Source: Aquiflexum balticum DSM 16537
Lineage (GTDB): Bacteria; Bacteroidota; Bacteroidia; Cytophagales; Cyclobacteriaceae
Assembly: GCF_900176595.1 (NCBI RefSeq)
Contig: NZ_LT838813.1
Location: 4,916,001 to 4,980,000 of the forward strand
Direction of reading: 5' to 3'
DNA: 64,000 nt
A program made the position numbers and the translations under genes. Positions 35,558 to 44,628 of this stretch are shown here, in pieces. The notes under the pieces were generated by a model. The model saw only the letters and a list, made by a program, of their open reading frames with translations, made no database searches and had not been told where the DNA came from. Within the stretch, counting starts at the first letter, position 1; each line of letters begins with the position of its first letter.

Positions 35558-35971
35558 TTACTTTTTTAATAAATCCCTGATCTCTTCCAAGAGAACTTCA
35601 GATTTTGGGGCTACAGGTGGCTCCGAAGGCGCTACTTCTTCTTTCTTTTTCAAAGAATTCATCCCCTTGATTGCTATAAAAATGACAAAGGCGATGATCA
35701 GAAAATCCACTATATTTTGAATAAAATTACCATAGCTGAGAACTACAGCCGCCATTTCTTCTCCAGTCTCAGAAGTGTAAGCATCCCGGAGCGTGACACT
35801 TAAATCTTTGAAATCTACGCCACCTAAAAGGACACCTAGAGGAGGCATCACAATATCATTGACAAAAGATGAAACGATTTTGCCGAATGCGCCACCAATG
35901 ATGACAGCAACCGCCAAATCAACTACATTGCCTTTCATGGCAAATTCTTTAAACTCTTTAATTAGGCTCAT
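35558..35971 (-). CDS. mscL: Large-conductance mechanosensitive channel
   Basis: MscL opens under membrane tension to release solutes during hypo-osmotic shock; it is a homopentameric inner-membrane channel. The 137-aa length fits. The N-terminal helix and first membrane segment read [27 protein letters not shown], including the gate sequence and conserved GxxFG. A second helix ([18 protein letters not shown]) precedes a charged C-terminal bundle ending EEIRDLLKK. It is convergent with the envelope-stress trio and shares their terminator. Confidence 0.97.
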   Translation of the reverse strand: MSLIKEFKEFAMKGNVVDLAVAVIIGGAFGKIVSSFVNDIVMPPLGVLLGGVDFKDLSVTLRDAYTSETGEEMAAVVLSYGNFIQNIVDFLIIAFVIFIAIKGMNSLKKKEEVAPSEPPVAPKSEVLLEEIRDLLKK

Positions 35972-36186
35972 AATGCTTATAAATTGAAGTTTTATAATGA
36001 TTTAAAGGCCCAAAATAATTAAAAGAAATAATTAAAATGGATTTAATAATAAATTCTTTTTATAGGACAAAAAAGACCCAATCAGAATCTGTAACGATGT
36101 CTTCTATTTATTAAAATTTTACTGAAGGTGAAACTTATAATTTTTCATAACTTTAGGCCGAAAACCTATTAAATTAAAAAAACAGA

Positions 36187-36561
36187 ATGAAAATCGCATT
36201 GATTGCGCATGATGGGAAAAAAGCAGATATGGTCCATTTTCTGAGTGGCTATAAAAACGAATTGCATCATGCAAATATTGACCTGGTTGCTACAGGCACC
36301 ACTGGGTCTCATATAGAAAAAGCAGGATTCAAAGTTCAGAAACTCCTCTCAGGGCCTTTAGGGGGTGATGCCCAGATAGCTGCCATGGCAGCTCAAAAAG
36401 AGCTTTCAATGGTAATATTTTTTAGGGACCCTCTGGATAAACATCCCCATGAACCGGATGTACAAATGCTGATGAGGATTTGTGATGTCCACAATATTCC
36501 CTTAGCTACTAATCCCGCAGCCGCACAATTGATGTTTGAACAATTAACTTCCCAGTTTTAA
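36187..36561 (+). CDS. mgsA: Methylglyoxal synthase
   Basis: MgsA converts dihydroxyacetone phosphate to methylglyoxal and phosphate, an overflow bypass of lower glycolysis that relieves sugar-phosphate stress. The 124-aa protein is a single MGS-like domain. Family residues are present with an offset of ten from E. coli: Asp61 in GPLGGDAQI (E. coli Asp71), His88 and Asp91 in KHPHEPD (His98 and Asp101), plus the phosphate-binding ATGTTGSHI. It overlaps pfkA by one base (TAATG), so the enzymes that feed and bleed the triose-phosphate pool are translated together. Confidence 0.95.
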   Translation: MKIALIAHDGKKADMVHFLSGYKNELHHANIDLVATGTTGSHIEKAGFKVQKLLSGPLGGDAQIAAMAAQKELSMVIFFRDPLDKHPHEPDVQMLMRICDVHNIPLATNPAAAQLMFEQLTSQF

Positions 36562-37547
36562 TGGAAATAAAAACAATAAAGAGAATAGGTGTCCTCACTT
36601 CAGGAGGAGATGCCCCAGGAATGAATGCTGCAATCAGAGCAGTCGTAAGGGCTGGTTTTTTTTATAATTTAGAAATGTACGGCATTTATCGCGGGTACGA
36701 GGGTATGATACAGGATGATATCAAAAAACTTGAATCCAAAAACATTGCTCATATCCTGGAAAGAGGGGGAACATTTCTGAAATCTGCCAGAAGTGCTGAA
36801 TTCAGAACTGAAGAAGGACGAAAAAAAGCTTTCGCTAATCTCCTAAAGCATGGCATTGACGGTCTTGTGGTGATTGGCGGAGACGGGTCTCTTACCGGAG
36901 CGCACTTATTCTTCAAGGAATTTGGAATACCATCCATAGGAATCCCGGGGACAATTGATAATGACCTTTCAGGTACTGACCTTACTATTGGATTTGATAC
37001 AGCATGCAATACAGCTATTCAGGCTATTGATAAAATACGTGACACAGCGACTTCGCATGATAGACTTTTTTTCGTAGAAGTAATGGGCAGAGATGCAGGT
37101 TTTATTGCTATCAATGCAGGAATCGGAAGTGCTGCGGCAGCTACCTTGATTCCTGAGAAGAAAATGCCTATTGAAAGGTTGGTAGAGAGGTTAAAAGCCA
37201 GAACCAAAGCAATGAAAACTTCCAATATTGTAATTGTAGCAGAGGGTGGAAAAAGTGGCGGTGCAACTGAAATTGCTTCCAAAATAAAAAAACTTCTCCC
37301 CTATTACGATATCAAAGTCACCATATTGGGACATTTGCAAAGAGGAGGAGCTCCAAGTTCATTAGATAGAGTTCTGGCAAGTAAATTAGGTGTCTCTGCA
37401 GTGGAGGGCTTAATAAACGGCAAATACGATGTAATGGCCGGGATCATAAATAACAAAATCGTCTTTACCCCAATAGCAAAAGCAATAATCGGTAGCAAAG
37501 AAGTAGATGAAGATGATTTCAGAATTGCAAAAATTCTTTCAACTTAA
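36561..37547 (+). CDS. pfkA: ATP-dependent 6-phosphofructokinase
   Basis: PfkA phosphorylates fructose 6-phosphate to fructose 1,6-bisphosphate, the committed step of glycolysis. The 328-aa length fits bacterial ATP-PFK. Motifs: VLTSGGDAPGMNAAIRAVVR, GGDGSLTGA (the Gly after GGD marks ATP rather than pyrophosphate use), PGTIDNDLSGTDLTIGFDTA with the catalytic Asp, MGRDAGFIA, and LGHLQRGGAPSSLDR. Its ATG starts on the last base of the mgsA stop codon. A fructose-bisphosphate aldolase gene lies 1.7 kb downstream on the opposite strand. Confidence 0.97.
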   Translation: MEIKTIKRIGVLTSGGDAPGMNAAIRAVVRAGFFYNLEMYGIYRGYEGMIQDDIKKLESKNIAHILERGGTFLKSARSAEFRTEEGRKKAFANLLKHGIDGLVVIGGDGSLTGAHLFFKEFGIPSIGIPGTIDNDLSGTDLTIGFDTACNTAIQAIDKIRDTATSHDRLFFVEVMGRDAGFIAINAGIGSAAAATLIPEKKMPIERLVERLKARTKAMKTSNIVIVAEGGKSGGATEIASKIKKLLPYYDIKVTILGHLQRGGAPSSLDRVLASKLGVSAVEGLINGKYDVMAGIINNKIVFTPIAKAIIGSKEVDEDDFRIAKILST

Positions 37548-37569
37548 AATTCATTTCGATATGGTATCA

Positions 37570-37602
37570 CAAAAAAGGGAGGTTTATCACCCCCCTTTTT
37601 TT
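37570..37602. terminator. Terminator between pfkA and the GH13 gene
   Basis: AAAAAAGGGAGG (37571-37582) pairs with CCCCCCTTTTTT (37589-37600) apart from one A/C mismatch, with A-run and T-run flanks. It serves two convergent genes ending at 37547 and 37608. Confidence 0.8.
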
Positions 37603-37607
37603 GTTGA

Positions 37608-39158
37608 TCAATATTTTAAAATCAAACTACTATATGCTGGGAGAATTATTGAATTGCCCTCCAAAACAGCATTCCCATAAGCATATATGGTGGTGCCATA
37701 TTCTTCAGGTGCGTCAATTCTATGCTCAAGATCACTGAGATTATGTACAACAAAAAGTTCCTGATCTTCATGGTTTCTGAAAAAAGCCATTATCGGTTTT
37801 GGTAGTTCTCCCTGATACAATTCCAATTCACCCAAAGCTAAAGCCCTATTGGTATTCCTGAGTTTGATAATTTGTTTATAATGATTAAAGTAACTTGTAC
37901 TCATGGATTTTTGAATTGCTAAGGGAGTAACTGTCTCATCAATGGAATAAACCGGTTCAATCCATGTTGTCCTTCCCTTATCATTATTCTTTAAATCCCA
38001 TAAAAAAGGCTCTCTGATATTTTCATCAGGCTTTTTGCCCAACATTCCGATTTCCTCCCCATAATATAGATAAGGCGCTCCGGGCATGGTCATGAGAATA
38101 TTTATGGCCTGTTTGAGCTTTCTGGGGTTTTCTTCCAAGGAATTCAATAATCTGGGTTGGTCATGATTGGAAGAAAATGTTGCATCAATAAATTCGTCTG
38201 TAATTCCCTGATAGAAATCCAGAACCTCTTTCTGTTTTTTGGCCAATAGCATCCCGTCTCCCTTCTGATAGGATTCAATCAAGGTGTAATGAAAGTCAAA
38301 ATTGAAAAGTGCAGGCAGTCCAGGCAGATATGGTGCCACGATCTCTTTTTTGTCATAAACCTCCCCAACAAGGTATATATCAGGTTTTATTTTCTCCATT
38401 CTATCTCTGAATTCTTTCCAGAAAGCATGATTATCTTCCGGTCTGTCATCCGGAAAAATATGTTTGGCTGCGTCCAGCCTAAAACCATCCACACCGACGT
38501 CCTCAAGCCAGAACCTTCCTATTTCATAAATTTCCTCTCTGACCTTGGGATTATCAAAATTCAGATCAGGCATGCCTCCATAGAAAAAACCATAGTAATA
38601 ATCTTCCCCAAGTCCCGGATCATGCCACTGTCGGATATTGTCGCTATCAAGTGTAATTGCTTTTTTGTTGATAAAATCGGCAATGGTATCTTTCTGCGCC
38701 CAAACATAATAATCTCTATACGGATTGTCCCTCCCTTTTTTTGATTCCAGGAACCAAGGATGTTGATTACTGGTATGGTTGATAATCATATCAATAACGA
38801 TCTTGATATCGTTTTTGTGAGCCTCATCCAAAAGGTTTTTGAAATCCTCCAAGGTCCCATAATCAGGATGTATTTTTTTATAATCCGTCACATCATATTT
38901 ATGATAACTCGGTGATTCCTTGATCGGCATAAACCATATGGCATTTGCACCAAGTTCTTTCACATGATCAAGTTTTTTGATTACACCATTGATATCACCT
39001 ATTCCATCCCCATTTGAATCATAAAAAGACTGAATAAAAATCTCGTAAGTTATTCCTGCATGAGGCCAATGGTTTTCAACTTCCCTTTTCTTATTATCTG
39101 TGCACGCAACTGTAACTGTCAAAATCAAAAGAATCAGATTGAATAAATACTTTGTCAT
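37608..39158 (-). CDS. Lipoprotein alpha-amylase / alpha-glucosidase family enzyme, GH13
   Basis: A 516-aa GH13 enzyme that hydrolyses alpha-1,4-glucans or maltodextrins outside the cytoplasm. A lipobox (TVTVAC, Cys19) anchors it to a membrane. The (beta/alpha)8 motifs are complete: DMIINHTSN (region I), GFRLDAAKH with nucleophile Asp229 (II), GEVYD with acid/base Glu266 (III) and SSNHDQPR with Asp333 (IV). FYDSNGDGIGDINGV near the N-terminus marks a calcium-binding loop as in oligo-1,6-glucosidase / amylase subfamilies. A short C-terminal beta domain follows. It lies downstream of fbaA but a terminator separates them. Exact bond specificity is uncertain. Confidence 0.92.
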   Translation of the reverse strand: MTKYLFNLILLILTVTVACTDNKKREVENHWPHAGITYEIFIQSFYDSNGDGIGDINGVIKKLDHVKELGANAIWFMPIKESPSYHKYDVTDYKKIHPDYGTLEDFKNLLDEAHKNDIKIVIDMIINHTSNQHPWFLESKKGRDNPYRDYYVWAQKDTIADFINKKAITLDSDNIRQWHDPGLGEDYYYGFFYGGMPDLNFDNPKVREEIYEIGRFWLEDVGVDGFRLDAAKHIFPDDRPEDNHAFWKEFRDRMEKIKPDIYLVGEVYDKKEIVAPYLPGLPALFNFDFHYTLIESYQKGDGMLLAKKQKEVLDFYQGITDEFIDATFSSNHDQPRLLNSLEENPRKLKQAINILMTMPGAPYLYYGEEIGMLGKKPDENIREPFLWDLKNNDKGRTTWIEPVYSIDETVTPLAIQKSMSTSYFNHYKQIIKLRNTNRALALGELELYQGELPKPIMAFFRNHEDQELFVVHNLSDLEHRIDAPEEYGTTIYAYGNAVLEGNSIILPAYSSLILKY

Positions 39159-39180
39159 AAGGCTTTGTCATTTTAAACAG

Positions 39181-39206
39181 AAAAAGTCACTTAAAAGTGA
39201 CTTTTT
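39181..39206 (-). terminator. Terminator after fbaA
   Basis: AAAAAGTCACTT (39181-39192) and AAGTGACTTTTT (39195-39206) form a perfect 12-bp stem with a 2-base gap. It sits between fbaA (ends 39228) and the start of the GH13 lipoprotein gene (39158). Confidence 0.85.
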
Positions 39207-39227
39207 CAATATGTCCACAAATATAAA

Positions 39228-40289
39228 TCAGTTTCTATTGATTGCATTGAGCTCTTGAAAAGCCAATTCAAGCCTTTTAATAAAGTTCTCTTCCCCTTTT
39301 CTAAGCCAAACTCTGGGGTCATAATACTTTTTGTTCGGTGAGTCAGAACCTTCAGGATTCCCCAATTGAGTCTGCAGATATGCTTCATTGGCTTTATAAT
39401 AATTTTTCACCCCTTCCCAAAATGCCCATTGCTGATCGGTATCAATATTCATTTTGATCACGCCGTAGCCTGTCGCTTCTTTGATCTCAGCAGCTGTAGA
39501 ACCTGAACCTCCATGAAAAACAAAATAAAGTGGCTTGCCTGACAACCCATGCTTTTTATTCAGGTATTCCTGTGAGTTTTTCAAAATTTGAGGTTTTAAG
39601 CTGACATTTCCAGGTTTGTATACACCATGGACATTTCCAAAAGAAGCAGCTACGGTAAATAATTCCCCAATTCCCTTTAAATGCTCATAAGCATAGGCGA
39701 CTTCCTCAGGTTGGGTATATAGCTTAGAACTGTCGACATCTGTATTGTCAACACCATCTTCTTCGCCTCCTGTGACACCCAATTCTATTTCAATACCCAT
39801 TTCCAGTTTCACAAACTCTTTGAAATATTTAGCAGAAATCTCGATGTTCTCCTCGATTGGTTCTTCCGAAAGGTCCAACATGTGCGAACTGAACAATGGT
39901 TTTTTATAAGCTTTGTAATATTCTTTCCCTTCCTGCAATAAGCCATCAATCCAAGGCAGAAGCTTTTTGGCACAATGGTCGGTATGCAAAACAACAGGCA
40001 CGCCATAGGCTTCGGCCATTCTGTGAACGTGCAAAGCTCCTGATATAGAACCTTGGATTGCTCCATTTTGGTTTTCATTTCCGGCACCCTTTCCAGCATA
40101 AAACTGCCCGCCACCGTTTGAAAACTGAACAATCACAGGAGAATTTACCTTTTTGGCAGTCTCCAAAACTGCATTTATTGTACTCGTATTGATAACATTT
40201 ACAGCTGGCATTGCGAATTCATTTTCTTTTGCATAATCCAAAAGATCTTTGAGTTCTGCCCCGTACTTAACTCCTGGTTTGAATTTCAT
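39228..40289 (-). CDS. fbaA: Class II fructose-bisphosphate aldolase
   Basis: This zinc enzyme cleaves fructose 1,6-bisphosphate to dihydroxyacetone phosphate and glyceraldehyde 3-phosphate. The 353-aa length fits type A class II aldolases (E. coli FbaA 359 aa). VVLHTDHCAKK carries the catalytic Asp and a zinc His, SFGNVHGVYKPGNVSL a second zinc His, and FVFHGGSGSTAAEI and KMNIDTDQQWAFW the phosphate and metal-ligand loops. The start is MKFKPGVKYG. It is flanked by two GH13 genes on the same strand and stands close to pfkA and mgsA, so core glycolysis genes are mixed with the starch locus. Confidence 0.97.
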   Translation of the reverse strand: MKFKPGVKYGAELKDLLDYAKENEFAMPAVNVINTSTINAVLETAKKVNSPVIVQFSNGGGQFYAGKGAGNENQNGAIQGSISGALHVHRMAEAYGVPVVLHTDHCAKKLLPWIDGLLQEGKEYYKAYKKPLFSSHMLDLSEEPIEENIEISAKYFKEFVKLEMGIEIELGVTGGEEDGVDNTDVDSSKLYTQPEEVAYAYEHLKGIGELFTVAASFGNVHGVYKPGNVSLKPQILKNSQEYLNKKHGLSGKPLYFVFHGGSGSTAAEIKEATGYGVIKMNIDTDQQWAFWEGVKNYYKANEAYLQTQLGNPEGSDSPNKKYYDPRVWLRKGEENFIKRLELAFQELNAINRN

Positions 40290-40311
40290 GATGTTTTATA
40301 AAAGTAATTGT

Positions 40312-43101
40312 CTATTGTTTTATGAACCGCTTTCTAAGAACCTTGCGGTTATCACTGATTTCAAAGATATAAATACCTGCTGTAAATTCCCTTATATCCA
40401 CCTGCAAATTATTATCCGCCCCAAAATATCTCCCCTCCTTTAATACTACTCCTGCCGCATTTAAAATCTTAAAATTGAATTGGTTAACTGCTTCCGGAAC
40501 AGCGATTTTCAAAATATCATTGGAAGGTACAGGATAGAGCTTAAAATCAGATAAATCAATGTTTTCCGGTCCAATTGAAAGAATTGGATCCTCTAATATC
40601 TCACCTTCCGGCAATTCAAGTTTCTGATTTGTAAAAAGCAGGAATTGATTGGCCCTCAACCTGAATGTCTTAGAATTTCCTGTGACATTGACTTCCTCTC
40701 CTGTGAAATAATTATACCAAACTCCCGGATTTGGAAAACTGAGATTTGCATTATTCACATCTGTTAATCCAAAATTACCATGGAGAACAACCTGAAAATC
40801 CCCGTCAATTAACCGGATTGACTTTAAGGGTTGGGAAAGGTTCAGGATGGCATTATCAGGAGAATTAAAGGCCTTATGATTTTCTTTAAGGCTGATCATG
40901 GCCTTATACAAATTGAATAGTCTAATTCTTTCAGGATCATCCAAATACTCCCATTTCGTAGGTTTGATTCCAAGCCTATCATTATTCAGCTCAAGATCAT
41001 ACCCAAATTCCTCAAATTGCCACATCATTTTGGGTCCTGGAATCGCAAAAAAGAAGGTAGCCAATAATTGATTCCTATTGACAGCATTACTCAATTTTCT
41101 GATATTTATGGGCGAAGTTGCACCCCAAGTAAGGGACTCCCACATGGTTCTTTCTTCATCATGGCTTTCCATGTAACTCATAAGGGTATTTTTGCTCCAT
41201 CCCCTGGTTTGGTAATATCCCCAATCAAAATTCCTGGAACCTCCTTTGGCCATTTCTCGGAAGTCAAAATTCAAATTTCCCCAAAACATCAACCCATAAT
41301 CCGCCAATTCCCTTTCTTCAGTATTGTCTGCAAAATGCTCCAAGATGACGTAAGTGTCAGGATGGTTTTCCTTGATTTGGTCAAAAATGTTTTTCCATAT
41401 CGCAATCCTGGAGGGATCTCTTTGACCCCAAAGAGCGACATTGTCCCCGGAATTAACCTGGGTAAAACCCTTACTCAAATCAAACCTGTATCCATCTACT
41501 TTGTATTCTGTCAACCAATAATTATTCACCGAATCTACAAATGCCTTTGTATAAGCACTCTCATGATTGAAATCATATCCTACATTAAAAGGATGCTTTG
41601 CCACTCTGTTCAGCCAAGGATTGTCCTCAGTGGGAGCTCCGTAATCCCCGTCATTATACAACCTTACATGGGGATTTTGGCCAAAAGCATGATTTAAGAC
41701 CATATCCAGGATAATAACCATATCCCTTTTATGAGCCTCATCGATGAGTTTTTTCAAATCATTTTTTGGACCATAAAACTTATCAACAGCAAAAAAGAAA
41801 GAAGGATTATAACCCCAGGAAAGATTACCCTCAAATTCCTTTATCGGCATCAATTCGATTGCATTGATTCCCAAATCCTTTAAATAGTCAAGCCTTTCTG
41901 TTACAGCATTAAAAGTCCTTCTGTCATCAAAGTCCCTTACCAAAAGTTCATATACTACCAATTCTTCTATTGCAGGTTTATTGTATTCGGTATGCTGCCA
42001 TTGATATTCTTCCTGGGCAGTCTGTAAAAATGAGGCCTGGAATTCTGTTTTTCCTTGAGGATAGGGTCTCAAGCCGGGGTATCTGTTTTGTTGGATAATT
42101 TCATTGTCATGGAAAGGATCTGAAATCTTGTCTGCGTAAGGATCTCCTATCCGGATACTGCCATCTACCAAATACTGGAAAATATATTCCTGACCAGGGG
42201 TCAAATCAGATAATCTGTACCAGAAAAATTCCCCATCCAATGTTTGATTCATCTGAAATTCGGGCAGAACCAACCAATCATTAAAATCTCCAATCAAAAA
42301 GGCGTTTTTCTTTAATGGAGCTTCCAAAACAAATACCACCTCCGTGTCAGAAATATAATTTATGCCTTTAACGACACCTTGGGGCAAGGGTAACTTGGGA
42401 CTTGGCCCTACCACTGTGATGGTCAATTGGGAAGTATCTTCTTCCCCGTTTTTTTCCGCTTTTGCTTCCACTGCAAAAGCACCTTCAGATGTAGCCTGAA
42501 AAGTATAATTCAATAGTTCAACATTTTGTGCAGAAGATACCTGGGTCCCATTTACAGACAAACTCAGGTTGGCAACTTCCGAAGAAACTATAGAAATGTC
42601 CTGAGATTCTCCTACTTCAAGAAGAATTGAAGAAGTATTGGGATTGGTGAAAGTAACCTGAAAACCTTGGCTTAGGTCTACAAAAAAATCCTGATTGGTA
42701 GCAGTTTTACCCTCTTTTGTTCCGTCGATGTTTCTAAATACCATTCCCAACCTGTAGATTGTCTGCCCGGCCTGGGGAGAAAAAAAATCGTTTGGGTTCA
42801 ATTCCCACTCCCAAATATTTGATTCCCCTTCTACCTTGGTCATTTTCGCTATGGGATCATCTGTGCCCCATTGTGTTGGCACAATCGCCCATGCTGTGGA
42901 TGTGGGGCCCGCAATTACGGCGCCTATATGAATATACACTTGATTAACTCCCTGCAATCCGGTTGTCCCTTTGGAAGCATCGTAAGTGATTTTAATATTC
43001 TGATCAGCACGGGGGAAACTTGGGGCTGTTGTTACTTGCCCAAACAATAATGTGGCTGCCGAAGTCAAAAAAGTAAGCGTAATTAGTATTTTTTTTAACA
43101 T
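40312..43101 (-). CDS. Secreted multidomain alpha-amylase (GH13) with type IX sorting tail
   Basis: A roughly 929-aa protein exported by type IX secretion. I start it at 43101 (MLKKILITLTFLTS, signal peptide ending LLFGQ); the open frame extends to 43200 but runs through a terminator hairpin. Order: signal, N-terminal beta modules (about 25-240), a CBM48-like module (NAFLIGDFNDWLV), the GH13 barrel with DMVLNHAFGQ, VDGYRFDLSKGF, YVILEHFAD and MESHDEERT, a C-terminal beta domain, and a type A T9SS tail (YPVPSNDILKIAVPE ... AGIYIFEIS ... LRKRFIKQ). The Glu of LEHFAD and Asp of YRFDLS are the catalytic pair. It follows the SusE-like gene and should act on starch at the cell surface. Confidence 0.92.
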   Translation of the reverse strand: MLKKILITLTFLTSAATLLFGQVTTAPSFPRADQNIKITYDASKGTTGLQGVNQVYIHIGAVIAGPTSTAWAIVPTQWGTDDPIAKMTKVEGESNIWEWELNPNDFFSPQAGQTIYRLGMVFRNIDGTKEGKTATNQDFFVDLSQGFQVTFTNPNTSSILLEVGESQDISIVSSEVANLSLSVNGTQVSSAQNVELLNYTFQATSEGAFAVEAKAEKNGEEDTSQLTITVVGPSPKLPLPQGVVKGINYISDTEVVFVLEAPLKKNAFLIGDFNDWLVLPEFQMNQTLDGEFFWYRLSDLTPGQEYIFQYLVDGSIRIGDPYADKISDPFHDNEIIQQNRYPGLRPYPQGKTEFQASFLQTAQEEYQWQHTEYNKPAIEELVVYELLVRDFDDRRTFNAVTERLDYLKDLGINAIELMPIKEFEGNLSWGYNPSFFFAVDKFYGPKNDLKKLIDEAHKRDMVIILDMVLNHAFGQNPHVRLYNDGDYGAPTEDNPWLNRVAKHPFNVGYDFNHESAYTKAFVDSVNNYWLTEYKVDGYRFDLSKGFTQVNSGDNVALWGQRDPSRIAIWKNIFDQIKENHPDTYVILEHFADNTEERELADYGLMFWGNLNFDFREMAKGGSRNFDWGYYQTRGWSKNTLMSYMESHDEERTMWESLTWGATSPINIRKLSNAVNRNQLLATFFFAIPGPKMMWQFEEFGYDLELNNDRLGIKPTKWEYLDDPERIRLFNLYKAMISLKENHKAFNSPDNAILNLSQPLKSIRLIDGDFQVVLHGNFGLTDVNNANLSFPNPGVWYNYFTGEEVNVTGNSKTFRLRANQFLLFTNQKLELPEGEILEDPILSIGPENIDLSDFKLYPVPSNDILKIAVPEAVNQFNFKILNAAGVVLKEGRYFGADNNLQVDIREFTAGIYIFEISDNRKVLRKRFIKQ

Positions 43102-43155
43102 AATGAAATAAGTTAGCCAGTGGGAATTTAAGCTAAATTCTGATAAATTAATAAA

Positions 43156-43193
43156 TAGCAAAAAGGCTACTTGGTTAAGTAGCCTTTTTGCTA
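43156..43193 (-). terminator. Terminator between the SusE-like gene and the secreted amylase gene
   Basis: A perfect 17-bp stem (43156-43172 with 43177-43193; core AAAAAGGCTACTT / AAGTAGCCTTTTT) with loop GGTT. It ends the SusE-like transcript or limits read-through into the amylase. Its location argues against the longer amylase frame starting at 43200. Confidence 0.88.
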
Positions 43194-43209
43194 AATTCAA
43201 TATTCTATT

Positions 43210-44277
43210 TTACTGGAGGAAAATATATCTTCCATCTAAGGAATTGAACCAAATTTTGTATGTTCCTGCTTCTTCAATAGGAATATTTGGTCCTTCCTGT
43301 ACTCCCTGACCGCTGATTGGGGTATTTGCACCCCAGTTAACCGTCCAAGCGTCATTCGCTCTGAATTTCATCTGTGCTGCAGTCAAAGTAGCTGTGATAC
43401 TCCAAATATTACCGTCAAAAGTCGATTTTGTCATAGCAGTACTAGCATCCCAGGAACCAGGAGTGGCATCACCTATGATACCTACTGTAGCAAAGTCTGT
43501 AGGGGCAGTACCAGTATATGGTTCGATTGAAAATGTGCCAGCTTCCAGATCCATTGTAAAGGTATAAATACCCGCCGTTGGAATAGAGAAAACATCAGGA
43601 TCAGATCCTCCGCCTTCATTGACAGCTATGGTCGTTCCGTCATTTGTTCCAAATTGAGGCTGCCATTGACCGATTCTTTCAAGGACTTTAAATCCACCCG
43701 CATTGAAAAAGCCTGTGTAAACATATAAATCAGTGTTTTCAGGATCTCTGAATAAAGGCGGGTTATTATTGTCGGGATTCCATCCTGGTGCAGTTGCTTC
43801 TCCGACCAAGAATAGGTTTCTCAAGGCTACAGCATCGGAGTAAGTAGTAACTGAAATGACGCTTGCTTGGCCTAATATAGCGCTTAGACTTCTATCAGGT
43901 ACGGCTCTAACCCTGAATTCCATATTTCCGGTTTCACCTGGCAAAATTCCTTTTGTAATTGCTCTTCTGTTGATTTCTGAAACAGTGACGAGTACTGTAG
44001 TACTGGTATTAGAACCCAAATCCACAGGAGAAGCAAAGTTATTGCCAGGGCTATCCATTTGAATAAAGTAAGTAACTCCCGTAGAAACACCAAAATCAGC
44101 CGGACTGACTTCAAATACTATTGATTCTTCCGCATCTTCTTCAATCAATACAATTGGAGATGTGGATAAAACAGAAGAGGTCGTTTGGGAAATTATCGGT
44201 GGAGGTGCAATTTCACCACAGGACCAGATAAACGGGAGCAAAAGCGCTGCCCAAATGAATTTTGAAAGAACTTTCAT
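43210..44277 (-). CDS. SusE/SusF-like starch-binding outer-membrane lipoprotein
   Basis: A surface lipoprotein of about 355 aa. I start it at 44277 (MKVLSKFIWAALLLPFIWSC), where a lipobox ends at Cys20. After a SusE N-terminal Ig-like domain (LIEEDAEESIVFEVSPADFG, YFIQMDSPGNNF) come two SusE/F carbohydrate-binding modules. The first reads LFLVGEATAPGWNPDNNNP and the second VGIIGDATPGSWDASTAM with MKFRANDAWTVNWG. Aromatic residues in these repeats usually bind alpha-glucan. In other Bacteroidota such genes follow susC-susD; here it is the first gene of the group, divergent from a LacI regulator, and no SusC/SusD is adjacent. Confidence 0.88.
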   Translation of the reverse strand: MKVLSKFIWAALLLPFIWSCGEIAPPPIISQTTSSVLSTSPIVLIEEDAEESIVFEVSPADFGVSTGVTYFIQMDSPGNNFASPVDLGSNTSTTVLVTVSEINRRAITKGILPGETGNMEFRVRAVPDRSLSAILGQASVISVTTYSDAVALRNLFLVGEATAPGWNPDNNNPPLFRDPENTDLYVYTGFFNAGGFKVLERIGQWQPQFGTNDGTTIAVNEGGGSDPDVFSIPTAGIYTFTMDLEAGTFSIEPYTGTAPTDFATVGIIGDATPGSWDASTAMTKSTFDGNIWSITATLTAAQMKFRANDAWTVNWGANTPISGQGVQEGPNIPIEEAGTYKIWFNSLDGRYIFLQ

Positions 44278-44628
44278 AGGTAATTGTTTTTTGGAATTTA
44301 TTGTTTTTGATTTCAATATTAAAACACAATTTTTTATTTATATTATTATATCCTTCCTGTAAGGACCTTAAATCCAACAAGTCATAAGGATAAAATCAAC
44401 TTCAAATATTACTTAAACAAAGGTGAAATTGCAAGTATTTAACTTAAAAAGACAGTGATTAATATTATGCAAACGTGACCGCAATCGTTTTCATAGGACT
44501 GATTTTTTGAATTATTTTTGCATATATTCGTAATAAAAAACATTTGCTTTACAATCTTGTGAAATTTAGCATTTCTAAGGATCCTTAATAGTGATTAATA
44601 AAAATATTATTAAAAAAGTACAATTTTT
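44278..44628. promoter_or_regulatory. Divergent SusE-like / lacI promoter region with LacI-type operators
   Basis: This 351-bp spacer holds no gene. GCAATCGTTTTC at 44481-44492 fits the centre-CG LacI/CcpA operator pattern (its complement is GAAAACGATTGC). A half-site GCAAACG lies at 44469-44475, ten base pairs away. The pair is probably the binding site of the LacI protein encoded at 44629, controlling the SusE-like/amylase group and perhaps its own gene. Confidence 0.6.

Noticed and set aside
41068-41697. 209-codon open frame on the plus strand.
   Set aside because: It lies opposite the GH13 barrel of the secreted amylase and its translation looks like random sequence.
43102-43200. Longer start for the secreted amylase.
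   Set aside because: The extension runs through a perfect 17-bp terminator stem and destroys the signal peptide that begins at 43101.
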